Source of the DNA: Pyrenula massariospora
Lineage: Eukaryota > Ascomycota > Eurotiomycetes > Pyrenulales > Pyrenulaceae
Assembly (NCBI GenBank): GCA_021030905.1
Contig: JAGFMI010000003.1
Coordinates: 682,001-746,000 of the forward strand
Reading direction: 5' to 3'
Length of the DNA: 64,000 nucleotides
Shown here: in pieces, positions 21,781 through 32,368 of the stretch
Position numbering within the stretch: position 1 is the first letter of the stretch
How the letters are laid out: each line of letters opens with the position of its first letter
Made by a program: the position numbers and the translations under genes
The notes under the pieces: generated by a model
What the model was told of the DNA's origin: nothing
What the model saw: the letters and a program-made list of their open reading frames with translations, nothing else
Database searches by the model: none

Positions 21781-23082
21781 ATGGCTTCAACCACTGATTT
21801 CTACCCACCGAGTCTGCAGGCGAAGTATCACCTCGACAAGTTTCCACCACCAACAAAATCCCTCTCAAAGACGCCGTCGGCCGACATTGCTTGGGTCCCT
21901 GACCTCGAGAAATCCAAAGACAGGACCGCCAGACGAATGAAGGAAGAAAAGACTCTTGCCACCGAAGTTCCCAGGGGTTGGCCCAAACGTCTCCAAGGCG
22001 ACCTTGTGTGGCAGGAGGATGCTTTCCGAGACCAAAGCCAGTATATCTTTGACTTACATGCTCCTGATATTGCAGAGATTGAGTCCGCACTCTTGAAGGT
22101 TAAGAATGCGAGCCTTGATCTGGAATACATCAACAGATTTACGTTCCCCTTGCCAAAATTAGGGCCATTTCTCGAGCAGCTCAGTGAGAAGGTACATGAC
22201 GGGTGCGGTTTTGTTGTGCTGCGCGGTCTTCCAGCATGGACCTATACCAACGAAGAGAATGTCATTATATATCTCGGATTGTCAAGCTACATTGGCGAGC
22301 GACGTGGTCGACAGAACATGGGAGGTGCGAAATTGACACACATTACAGATGTCAAGTCAGCTGGCGTAAATGCCTCGGAACGTCGACCGCTCTTCTCAAA
22401 CCTAGCACAGCCTTTCCATGCAGACCTTTTCTGCGATGTGCTTGCACTCTACTACCTAAATGTTGCCAAGAAGGGCGGAGAACCATCGCTGGCATCGACC
22501 TGGACAATTTATAATGAGCTTGCAGAGACCCGACCCGACCTTCTGCACACGCTCGCTGAGAATGATTGGGTTCATGATACTCGTGGCTGCAATCCACCAT
22601 TTTACCAGCAACCCCTCCTCTACAACCATGATCGCAAAATCATTCTTAACTTCGCCCGCCGAGTCTTGACAGGGGCCCCAATGACGCCAAGGTCAAAGGA
22701 CATTCCGCCGATGACCGAGGCGCAAGCCGAGGCTCTCGACGCAGTACATTTTACGGCGGCGGCGCGCAGCATTAAGCTCAACACCAAGCGTGGAGACATG
22801 CTGTTCATCAATAATCTCGCCGTTCTGCATAGCCGCGCCGCTTTCGAAGACGATGATAATAGCACAAGATATGCCTTGCGACTTTGGTTACACAATTCTG
22901 AGCGGGCTTGGAAGATTCCTCCCGCGCTACAGTTAGATTGGGATAGGACTTACGCTCCACTCGAGGGAGTCGAAAACAAATATGAGACCCACCCTTTTGA
23001 GGACAAGGACCAGGAAACGGTGCAGACGATGGTCAAGGCTGCTGCCACCGACGTCGAGCCCGACGCGACACGCTGTGGTTGA
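21781..23082 (+). CDS. TauD/TfdA-like Fe(II)/2-oxoglutarate-dependent oxygenase
   Basis: Single exon, 433 aa. The N-terminal ~140 aa are specific to fungal members (ending near PLPKLGPFLEQLS). The TauD fold starts at about residue 140 with GCGFVVLRGLPAWTYT, then YIGERRGRQ and LTHITDVKS. The candidate metal motif is FHADLFCDVLALYYL (His and Asp), and the distal region is RGDMLFINNLAVLHSRAAF with its His, followed by RYALRLWLHN with the Arg for the co-substrate. All three ligand positions look intact. This subgroup is often annotated as taurine-catabolism dioxygenase and is found both alone and in secondary-metabolite clusters. It is clearly different from the enzyme at 7990-9335 (no intron, different N-terminus). 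Substrate unknown. Confidence 0.82.
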   Translation: MASTTDFYPPSLQAKYHLDKFPPPTKSLSKTPSADIAWVPDLEKSKDRTARRMKEEKTLATEVPRGWPKRLQGDLVWQEDAFRDQSQYIFDLHAPDIAEIESALLKVKNASLDLEYINRFTFPLPKLGPFLEQLSEKVHDGCGFVVLRGLPAWTYTNEENVIIYLGLSSYIGERRGRQNMGGAKLTHITDVKSAGVNASERRPLFSNLAQPFHADLFCDVLALYYLNVAKKGGEPSLASTWTIYNELAETRPDLLHTLAENDWVHDTRGCNPPFYQQPLLYNHDRKIILNFARRVLTGAPMTPRSKDIPPMTEAQAEALDAVHFTAAARSIKLNTKRGDMLFINNLAVLHSRAAFEDDDNSTRYALRLWLHNSERAWKIPPALQLDWDRTYAPLEGVENKYETHPFEDKDQETVQTMVKAAATDVEPDATRCG

Positions 23083-23457
23083 GGAACATCAAAGCTTGAG
23101 CATTTCTGGCCATTTAGTAGGACGACATGCGCTGGCTGCGTGTATTGCTTTTCACTCCCCCGCTGCAGCTTTTCATCTGTTGAGTTGGACATCTGAGTTT
23201 TTGTAGAGAGGCAAGGTTATACCATTCACATGGTTCATTTGCATGGTTTGGGGCAAGGAAATGTTAGGGTCATTTCTACTTAGGTATACTTTGTAGTACT
23301 GAGATCATGATTTTATTGATGTGTTCATGCATTAATGCTGTATGCCACCTTCTTATGTTCATAAAACCGCTGCGAAATTATCCGACTGTATGCAATTAGT
23401 ATGTACAATGCTTCTGATCAAGTTTGTACGACGGGGTCAGCGGGAATGGCGGTTCCT
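23083..23457. other. Convergent 3' spacer
   Basis: A 375-bp AT-leaning spacer between the 3' ends of the TauD-like gene and the kinase gene. There is no coding frame of interest; it probably holds both 3' UTRs. Confidence 0.45.
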
Positions 23458-25221
23458 TTAAGGAATAGAATCGCCGAAATCTTCTAGTAAGTCTAATACT
23501 TCAGTCAATGTTGGTCGTCGCAGATAGTCGAGTTCTTTCAAGTCATTTTCGCTAGCTTTCCCTAGCTCATATCTCTCTCTGGACTCGATGAACCTCTCAG
23601 CCTTTGTCATTTCATCTTGCCAAAAAGACTTTATTGCAGCTTTTGTCTCGTCAAACGTGGCTTCGGCTTCTCCGTTTACACCTGTCTTTCCGAGTGGAAA
23701 CACCTTTCCCCCGCGACGATACACCTTGATGTGCCCGTCTTTCCATTCTCTTGCTCCCGCTGTACAGCTTGTGATCAGCCTCTGAATGGGCTTCGGAGAG
23801 CGACGAAACTCGGGAAATCTTTGCTCGGCCTCAGCGGGTGATGACCGCCCCAGTATGATATCGGCATCACCGAGGGCCTCGAACAAGCAATATAGCGCCT
23901 TTCCCAAAAGATAGACGTGGGACGCCTCCTGCTCCTGCCGGTTGCTCAACAGCCATGGGAAATACCAGCCGTGCGGCGGGTTGTCATAAGCCGGTGGCGG
24001 CGTCTGGGGACCAGCTGTGTAGCCTTTCACTGACAAGAAACGCTCTAACAAAGCACGATATTTTTGCCTCGTTTGAGAGTCGACCGCATTCGACCAGTCG
24101 AATTCCTCGTAGGCCAGCTCGGCTATCCATTCGAGGTAGTAGATCTCGGGGGGTACCCAATTGTAAATATTGCGGCTTTGGTCGAAGTCGATCAACTTGA
24201 CCGATTCAGAGCCATCAGGATTGCGTGCTAGCACCATGTTGTCCATGCGAAGGTCCGAATAAAAGTAGCCGGGAAGCGACGTCACATGCAGCAGGGCGGA
24301 GGTGAGCTCCCGCGCCCATCGCACCTGCTGTTCGAGCGACAACGTTCCGGCCTGGCGTCGCTCGGGGAGATTCTTCTGCAGCGTGCCGGCCTCGTAGTAT
24401 TTCGTGAGAAAGCCACACACCCGCTCTTCGGCGCCATTCTCATGGCTCGTCGTGACAAGGTACGCTGCTGGTCCTGCAATATACTGACTTCGCGGTATTG
24501 TGAGCGCCACTTTGACCTCGTGATACAGTGCAGAAAAACCCTCGATGTTGGACTTGAACACCATCGTCTCGTGCGCGCCGGGCACCTTGACCAGGCAGAC
24601 ATCGGCCGAGAGCTGCTTCACGTATTCCAACTGTTTGTAATGGATACAAGGAGGCATTTCAGTCACGGCGTTTCCCCACAGATCCCTCAACGCTCTCACA
24701 GAAAGCATACGATCCCAAAGAGTATTATTCGGCTGGAGAGCGATCTGCATTTTGGTAATGTCGGCAACAATGTTAGAAACAACAATCTCCGATCCAAAGG
24801 GCAGGTCGCGATATTGTCTTTCAAAGTCGGGAATCCGCAACGACCAATGCTTCAACGCTCGGCGTAGATGTGTCGAGATACCAAGGGCCCTCAGACCCTC
24901 CCCAGATAGATGAACACTGTCCCTCGCTCCCAGGACGCTCCAAGTCTCTGGTGACCAGGCCATTTGGTCGGGAACGACGACATCGACGCGGGCTGGCGCC
25001 AGCGGAGATGTAAATAAGGGAAACGCATAGTACCTGACGCCGAAATCTGAGTCGTCAACGCGCCAGTCACTTTGGTGGTCATCTAAGGACCGTCCGCCGC
25101 TCCATTCGGCATACGAAACGTTCCCCTCCTCATATTCAGCATAGCCATTCGTTTCTGGAAAAGGGGCAAAGCCAGCCGTGCAGAAGACATAGTGAGGGCG
25201 AAGGCTATCGGCGATGTTCAT
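23458..25221 (-). CDS. Diverged protein-kinase-like protein
   Basis: Single exon, 587 aa. Residues 1-190 are a fungal-specific leader without a recognised domain. The kinase fold follows: the VAIK-like Lys in TMVFKSN (K223), the helix-C Glu in YHEV (E235), and a catalytic loop YSDLRMDNMVL (D323, N328). The metal-binding loop is KLIDFDQS (D345), with DFD in place of DFG, and VPPEIYYLEW takes the place of APE. There is no clear glycine-rich loop before K223. All five catalytic positions are present, so activity is possible despite the changed motifs (HRD becomes YSD). The C-terminal part contains RRPTLTEVLDLLEDF, as in the last helix of kinases. Large fungi-specific families like this are often subtelomeric or linked to accessory loci. 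Target unknown. Confidence 0.72.
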   Translation of the reverse strand: MNIADSLRPHYVFCTAGFAPFPETNGYAEYEEGNVSYAEWSGGRSLDDHQSDWRVDDSDFGVRYYAFPLFTSPLAPARVDVVVPDQMAWSPETWSVLGARDSVHLSGEGLRALGISTHLRRALKHWSLRIPDFERQYRDLPFGSEIVVSNIVADITKMQIALQPNNTLWDRMLSVRALRDLWGNAVTEMPPCIHYKQLEYVKQLSADVCLVKVPGAHETMVFKSNIEGFSALYHEVKVALTIPRSQYIAGPAAYLVTTSHENGAEERVCGFLTKYYEAGTLQKNLPERRQAGTLSLEQQVRWARELTSALLHVTSLPGYFYSDLRMDNMVLARNPDGSESVKLIDFDQSRNIYNWVPPEIYYLEWIAELAYEEFDWSNAVDSQTRQKYRALLERFLSVKGYTAGPQTPPPAYDNPPHGWYFPWLLSNRQEQEASHVYLLGKALYCLFEALGDADIILGRSSPAEAEQRFPEFRRSPKPIQRLITSCTAGAREWKDGHIKVYRRGGKVFPLGKTGVNGEAEATFDETKAAIKSFWQDEMTKAERFIESRERYELGKASENDLKELDYLRRPTLTEVLDLLEDFGDSIP

Positions 25222-26737
25222 CTTGAAATACCCTGATCAACTCGAAGACTTCTGGGAAGCGGCGCTTTTTAATGCCAAGCAGGCGCGCGCCTTCTGCATT
25301 TCTCGTCACCTCCATGGCGATTACCTGTCTCATGACACTGATTCTGACAGAGCCTCTTAATCCATCTAACGGGCCGGCCGACATCTGGGGATGAAGCATT
25401 CAGCTTCGATGGGGTTGCTGATAGCTTGATGTTCTGCAGATCCATGTTACTTTGCCGAAAGCTGCTAACGCTCCGATATCGCCGCTCCGACCTTTTAGCG
25501 CGCCGGCTGCACTCCAATCCAGGCATCTTCAGCTGCCTCGCACCGCGCGTGCGCTCCGACACCATCGTGCTGCACGCAACCTCCCCAAGGCAAGCAGCAA
25601 GCTGTGGAATGCAGCCGTGTGCTGTCGACATAGGCAATAAGAGACCGTTCGCAAGCTCCTACATGAGTCTACAGCAGGGTCTTAAGATTCCTGCCCCCAA
25701 CTTCTATTCCGCTTTTCTGCTCGATCCTTCAAACCTTTCTTATCCGGCAGCGAAATGGTTTCCCATTCCTCTTGCCAAGAATCTCTTAATGCCAGACGAT
25801 ACGAAAACCAGGTTCCTTCACGGGACCTGTCTCCGACTGAGCGTTGCCACCTCGAGGAAACGGCCCGGATCCTGAACATGCCGGTCACCAGATTGCTCCA
25901 GCTGTCGGAAACTGCACCAAGGTCAGCTTCCGCAGGGCTGGCTCAAGGCCACCAGAAAGCTTCTCCGCAGCAAATTCAGACGTCTTATTCGACAGATCTT
26001 TTTCCGCACTATTCACATCGCCGCAACGGCGTTACAGCAGGTCAGGCTGAACACACGCCACTGACTCCTGAAACGCTTGCAGACTTTACCAATCACAAAG
26101 TAGATGATACCACAGGTACGTTTCGCAAAGCAAGACTTCGGTGGTACTTTAGCGTCTCCACCGAGCTTTGACAATACACAAGACGTCGCTGTTGCTAGAT
26201 CCATATATTTTGACCCGGCGCTGGCCCGATTATCGTTCCACAAAGAGGAGCCGCTGTCATTGACACACCATCTATTCTGAGCGACGCTCAAATTCCCTAA
26301 GTAATCCCTGGAGCGGTCTTCAAGCGGTCTCCTTCCTGGTTGTCTGCAATGGCCTCCAAGAATACTTCCCGATAGACTGCTCGACCACAAGAGCTTACCC
26401 GCAGCCTGCAAATAGGCCTCTCCTGGCACAATCCCAGACATTTCAGCAGGAGCTAGACGACTATTGGAAGAGCTTCAGACCTTGCTCTCGCGACTACCAT
26501 AGTTTCTGGAATACCCCAGGAGACGCTCCAGCAGTCAATCGATTGAATACCCACTCAAGCCTGAATTGCTCCACAGAGAGGCTCAAACGATGATCTCCCC
26601 GTCATTTCCCATTGAATCATGCCAGGGACGTCTACTATATTGTCGGAGTTCAGTCGAGACGCTATCGTATTACCAGATTCTTGTTTTTTATCTTTCTTGT
26701 CTATCTAGCTTCAGAGGCTGGGCACTAGATTGTATCG
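25222..26737. other. Divergent region with a possible coding exon at 25755-26117
   Basis: Lies between the kinase start and the Cys-pair gene. The plus-strand frame from ATG 25755 to a GTACGT donor near 26117 encodes about 121 residues. They are rich in Ser, Gln and Pro with a helix-like SPTERCHLEETARILNMPV. It could be the first exon of the downstream gene or a separate short gene, but I found no acceptor that joins it in phase to the frame at 26738. A second plus-strand frame near 26410-26590 (QELDDYWKSFRPCSRDYH) also looks protein-like. Confidence 0.3.
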
Positions 26738-28859
26738 TTGGCTGATGTAACAGAAGCTGAGGCAGAACACACATCCGACGGAGTGCCAACGAATCAATCT
26801 CGAAGTCCATGGCAATTACTACCGGGTGATCCATCCCCTGTCAACGGCAGTTGGCCCAATGACCCAATCATTTTCGATTTATGCACGCAATCAGCTTTGC
26901 CAACGCACTTACCTCCTGAGATGGGGAAGAGACTAATCCTAGATATTCCCACTGAAGGTGCGCCGCCGCAGCAGCCAATTGGTGGAGCCAACGCTACACG
27001 GTCGGATCAAAGTCCAAATACATTCCCTGCATGGGAAAATCCTGCTTCGTCGGTTTTTTCGGCTTCGTCGTGGGGCGGGCATGACCAAGAAACCACAACT
27101 CCCGAGATAACTTGCATGCCATGGCGTGTGACTACGTCTGATATTACAACCCACGTTCCGAATACGTCCGTTCCACAGCAGTGGCAAGCTCAGGGGTCTG
27201 TACTATCGGAGCCAGACCATCTTCGAATACACCACCATGCTCAAGCAACAGCCCGACAGCCACCATCACTAGCAACCAACAGATCTCCGGGTAATGGAAA
27301 TGCTACATCTGTAGTCGTGGCTGCGGCAGGCAGTCAACCTGGATCGTCTATGACGTTCGCTCGACCTGGCAGACGCTCGCGGTCAGAATTCCAGGCTGAA
27401 AATGACCCAAACTTACAAGTTGTCGATCGAAAGCGCGCGAAAGCGGGTCCAAAGCTGACCTGTATCAAATGTATAATCGACCACAAGCCTGCAAGTCTGA
27501 CCGTTTATTGCTAATTCGACAGTGCTAACCAATTTGCAGTGTAAACTAGTGGATTCTTGGCACTGTGAGCGATGCCTAGGGTTCAAGTCGATCCATTCAA
27601 CATGCACCTTTACCAAGATTGTGGAGATCAAGCTATTTCGGATGCACACAGACCCAAATGTGCCATTACCAGATCTTGGGATCGACACAACGGTCCTCGA
27701 TCGAGTTGAGCAAAAAAGGCGTGGAGCGGACAGAACACTGTTTATGACACAGTACTTTGGCAAAGACCTCTTGCCAATCGTTGTCCGAGAATTTGATAAA
27801 TCAACGATCAACTTCGAAGAATTGCCAGAAGAGTTAAAGAATGTCTACGATGTTCCTTTTCAAATTGTTGATCTAAAGAAGGTGAAGAAAGACCTCCTAT
27901 GCTTTCTAGCTAGGAACATTAGGCCTTACATACAAGCAAAAGTGAAACCTGAAGACGAAATCACCTATTGGTTCTTTAAACTGGCCTGGCAGCTGGCGTT
28001 CAAACGCCCGAAGTCGGTACGTTTCACGCAGGGTCCCTGGCTAAGATGAGAACTGACAGCCGACAGGTTCAGTCCATTTTCCTTCAAAAAGTTCTTTTCT
28101 TGTGGACTGCAGCAAGAACAATCGAAGGCGACTGGTATTTCCACGGAGAGGAACGACTCGGACTTTCTACCGATAAAGTGATCTATGACGCGCCATTCAT
28201 TGATTATCAATTCTCTGGAATCATCAAGGATGAAATCTGTCTACCCGCCCAGGAGAATGTCCTTAGTCAACTTCAAGATCTCATTTACAAGAAGCACAAA
28301 GACAATTGGCTAAGCATATTGGTTGGAACCTTTGTGTTGTTGCACACCTACAGACTCCTCATCACACAACAGAGAGATTTCGCGAAGCAAATGGCTTTCG
28401 AGAATGTTATCGAATCAGGAGTGAGGAAATTCCCAATTTGCGTTGCTAGTATAAGGAGCTAAAGTCTCTACAGGCGAAATATACTTCGATGGAATTGATC
28501 GGAAGCATCCATATGGGCGCCAAAGTCCTTCTTGCGCATTTCCACGCTATCAAGGGTTCATCGCCTTTCAACAAGATCGTGCGTGGAGACAAGGACGGCC
28601 GCAAGATTGCATCAGAGTCCGGGCTCGACGACTCTCAGATCCAAGAACTGCGGGACTTAGGTAATGCGATACAAAAGAACAAAGGTATGTCTTCAACTTC
28701 TGGCTCCGACAAAGCTATTATAAATTATGTGCAAGTGCCGACCTTCCTATAGTTTCGAAATTTAAAGAACTTATCAAAACCGAAGAGTATGAAGAAGACC
28801 ACTGGTTTACAGGCCAATTATTCTTACCGGAGTGGAAGCCTCCGGATACGATTGTCTGA
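26738..28859 (+). CDS. Fungal protein with a Cys-pair (CxxC...CxxC) DNA-binding-like motif; 5' end unresolved
   Basis: Five segments join in phase: 26738-27494, 27523-28016, 28067-28420, 28474-28684 and 28753-28859. The N-terminal ~230 aa are Ser/Pro/Gln-rich and disordered, with a basic patch (GRRSRS; DRKRAKAGPK). Then come TCIKCIIDHKPA and WHCERCLGFKSIHSTC, which resemble a degenerate fungal zinc motif (CxxC, DHK, WxxCxRC). The C-terminal ~370 aa have no domain I recognise. The first junction uses a 28-nt intron; a longer acceptor at 27539 puts the frame out. No ATG opens the first segment, since the first in-frame Met is at 26921 and a stop lies just upstream of 26738. An upstream exon probably exists. 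A transcription-regulator role is an inference from the motif and the disordered N-terminus. Confidence 0.6.
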
Positions 28860-31726
28860 GTACAGATGCTAGTGTAGTTAGATTATTCCAGGACTGTCGA
28901 TGCCACGAATCTAATGACGAAGATCAATGAACCATATCCCTATTGAAGCCTTATCGAGCCGCTTGAACTCCGCAGGGAACACCAACAGGTTGGCCTCTAG
29001 CGATTAGCGGCGCTAGAAAAGAGCCGTTGCTCCACCTATCGGCCGATCCAAAGTATTCTACGCCGGCGAGACGAACGCTGTCATCAATCCTTGGACTTCA
29101 AAAACGCTATGGTCAATTATTGGCCGTGGATTTGCACTGGCTTGTTGTGGATTTTTTCGTCATTGACCGTGAAGATCTGCTCTTGGCTCTGGTGGTATCT
29201 GCGAACTTTTTGGAGACCCCACGAAGGCCAAAGGAAAGGCATCAGCATGCATATCCAGACACCCAGGCGGCGCTGGCTCAATGCGACGGTATTTTTGCAA
29301 TACCTCGCTCCGTCGTGTGACTGTATCAGAGTGTTGGTCGTTTTATGCCGCGCCAGGATCACGTCTCGCACCGCTTTTCCTCTGTTCTATCCTGGCGATC
29401 ATCCGACCCCATATCCATGTTCATATACAAGGATGTAGAGGTGTCGCGTCGTCCAGAGCTCGACAAATTTGGGGGAATATCCAGATTACCTGACCAAGTC
29501 AGACGAATTATCAGTGATGGAGTGGGCGAGTTCAAGAGGAGGTTGGGAGTTATAATACCGTTTAAAGCTATCAATTGCAGATAAGATGGGCCTTTATAGG
29601 ATGCGGACGATCCGGAGCCATGGCTATCATGTTCGACCGCCGAAGATGCATCTTCATTACGCCCGTCTTGGCTTTCAAGGTTAAATGAAGCATTACGCGA
29701 GGAGGCATTCGTCTGCGGCTGGGTAATGGTACCCATATTCTCAAGTTGCGCTCTGCAAGAGAATGAAGATGTCTGACCGGACTGATGACACAGGCAACAA
29801 CAGCTCCGACGAGGAGTGCGGCAGGCCACGGCCAGTATCCAACAGCATGAGACTTGCAACCGATTCGGATAGACTTATCGCGGTGCGAGGTAGGACCAGT
29901 TCATTTGTACGGTAAAGGATACGTCTCGCAGGTTTGAGAGGTGCATAGACTCATAGCATTCATAATTTTGAAGACCTCGGCTAAGGGAGATCAGGAGGAT
30001 CAAGAAGCTTATTTATAAGTGGAACATGCTTAACCTTGTGTCAGGAATCCTTAGCTTCTTCTTTTACGACACGAAGACCTGTAGAAGGAAGTCGGGGCGC
30101 TTAAGAGTACTCTTGAGAATGTTCTCCGACAATGGCTTCACGTCGCAAGACTTCAAACTATACCAAAAATCGATAACGCGCTGGATTTGCGGAGACAACC
30201 CCTTAGGCCCGGGGGTGTCTATCGGAAGCACGCGTCCAGCAACGGGGAAGCGTAGCCGCGGTATGCAGGTACAGCAGGGTGGGAACTCGGAAGTCCACGT
30301 GTAGTTCATCTGTGGCTTGCGAATAAGGTTTTGGACCTTGCAAGCCCTCTTTGTCCTTGTTCTATCATGGACTGGAGGGCATGGCGGTTGAGCCCAAATC
30401 GCCCTCGCTGCTCGTCTGCCTCGTGTCCAGAATGCTCCATTACACCACACAGACTGCGAGTAGACACATCCAATGAAGCAAAAAATCTGCATGCGACAGG
30501 AGGCTATAGGACTGGCAGGACAAAATTTCCCACTGCAAGCATGCTAAACCTTATTCCCCAGAGAAAATCGTTTCCGATTTCCCCTTTCCAGACAGCACAA
30601 AGATAACTCACGCCGCCGATTCCGTGGGGGCCAATGGGCGCGATTCCGACTTTTTAGTGCGGGCCAAGAACGTGGGTAGCCATGGGGTGGACAATGCTTC
30701 TCGCAAAGAAAGGACCATACCATTTTTTGGCCTGCTGTCGAGTTTTGTGTTTGACGGCAGCCAAATGAGGCTCCACAGGGCTGAAAGGCATTTGTCGTTT
30801 TGTGCCCCAAGACGCTGGTGTGTGTGAAGGGATAAAACTTTGCCCTAATTCTCAGCGGTAGCCTCGCTTAGGGACGCTACTGCAAGTGCTTTCAAGGCTT
30901 TCAGTCTCCTTTGGGCTGCGTATACAAGCTGGCTTAAGCATCGTCTTTTTTCCGATAGGGCGCGCTGTTCGATAGCTGCACAAGACCACTTTCATCGGAG
31001 CCGGCAGCGAGCCGATTGTTCACTATTTTATCGGACGGTGCTCTGAATGGATGCAGCCTGCCAATTGTCCTACAGGTGCAGATCTCTCGAAAGCGTCTCC
31101 TCAGCCTATGCCAGAGTTAATGAGCGAGTGAAGGAGCGTGAGTCATCTAACATATCTATGCATTATGACTGCCGATCCCGCCTCATACGCTGATGCCTGC
31201 GATTTTCTTACATTTTCGTTTCTTTGCACCTGTCTTCTTCACAGTCCATCATTCTCCATGATCGACGACATTGTTTGAAGTGAACTGACGAAAAGCCAAA
31301 GTGGGCGTTGACTCAGCAAGCTCCAAATATGTGCTTTGTCGCTCGACTCAGATCGATTGGCTGTCATTTAGGGCCCGGTTGAGATAAGGCGAACTTTCAG
31401 CCTTCTGAGCTTGACAGACCTACCTGAACATTGAAAAACTATGTCACATTTTCTTTATTGTTCCTATTGACCTCGCCGTCTTGCACTCTTTTCTTTGCGA
31501 CACGCCATCAGTTCATAGTCACAATATTACCACCTTCGACAGAAGTTAGCCCGTGCCTATGCAAAAATGTCACAACGCTCGGAACGATTCTCTTGAAATT
31601 ATTGCGGAATTACGGTGAGCTAAGCGAAAACTCGTTTGAGCTTTTGCATATTGGGTCATATTTTAATCTGTTTCGTGACCATCAGATCTGAAGGCAAGCG
31701 ATCCTCGTTGTTGATTGAAACGACAG
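28860..31726. other. Long intergenic region, no gene recognised
   Basis: About 2.9 kb with several overlapping frames of 60-166 codons on both strands (29027-30830). None shows a domain, a family block, or paired splice signals that join frames. The minus-strand frame at 29359-29859 is Ser/Asn-rich and could be a fragment of something, but I cannot support a product. Confidence 0.4.
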
Positions 31727-32368
31727 ATGAACACCCTTGAAACCGATCCAGTGAATCGATATCCTTTACGATCAAGACAAGGTTCAGAAGGCACAAGCGG
31801 CCAAGAACTTGGGACCTCGAAGCGCAGATCTGGACGTAGGACATTCCAGGAGACCATTCGTGAAAAATATGTGGTGAAAGAGATCATCCGCCATGAGCAG
31901 CAATACGACGTCTACCTCGTCGAGAATGCGACGACCTCGGAAACGTACGAGGTTCGAGCCTATACCATGTCTAACTTGCACCGAAATAGAAGGACACATC
32001 GGAAGAAGACGATGACCAATTTCCGTGACCGCTACGCGATCGATACATTCAAGAGAGATGGACGAGTCTACATTGTTTATGACCCAAATATGGTTCAGAA
32101 ACCTGAACCTGCCCGCAAAAAGGTTCGAGCACCTGGCTTAGATTCTGATACATCGACAAATGAGAACAACGAAAAGCCTCGAACGATGAACCCATGCGAC
32201 TACGCTGCCTTTAAGACCATCGACGACCTGCGACGTTTTGAAGAAGATCGGAAGGCAGGGTCAAAGACAACGCCTACTTTCTGCTGCGAATGCAGAGATG
32301 GACCATACTACGTGTACATGGGATGTCTTTCCTGCGGACACCGTTGCCGTCACTGTGCTGGAGGATAG
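31727..32368 (+). CDS. Small unknown protein with C-terminal zinc-ribbon-like Cys motif
   Basis: Single exon, 213 aa, with ATG at 31727; the frame is open a little further upstream but only from a TTG. The N-terminus is basic and polar (NRYPLRSRQG; SKRRSGRRTFQ). Residues of about 50-120 form a compact domain with EKYVVKEIIRHEQQYDVYLVE, YEVRAYTMSNL and DGRVYIVYDP in separate strands. The C-terminus is FCCECRDGPYYVYMGCLSCG followed by HRCRHCAGG and the stop, giving CxxC, CxxC and CxxC pairs plus His, enough for two metal sites. Similar short proteins with a YEARAF/T segment and a terminal Cys block occur as fungal hypotheticals. No function can be given. It looks intact. Confidence 0.6.
   Translation: MNTLETDPVNRYPLRSRQGSEGTSGQELGTSKRRSGRRTFQETIREKYVVKEIIRHEQQYDVYLVENATTSETYEVRAYTMSNLHRNRRTHRKKTMTNFRDRYAIDTFKRDGRVYIVYDPNMVQKPEPARKKVRAPGLDSDTSTNENNEKPRTMNPCDYAAFKTIDDLRRFEEDRKAGSKTTPTFCCECRDGPYYVYMGCLSCGHRCRHCAGG

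Noticed and set aside
29027-30830. Several 80-166 codon frames in the 28.9-31.7 kb gap
   Set aside because: No recognisable family, no in-phase joins, and overlapping frames on both strands.
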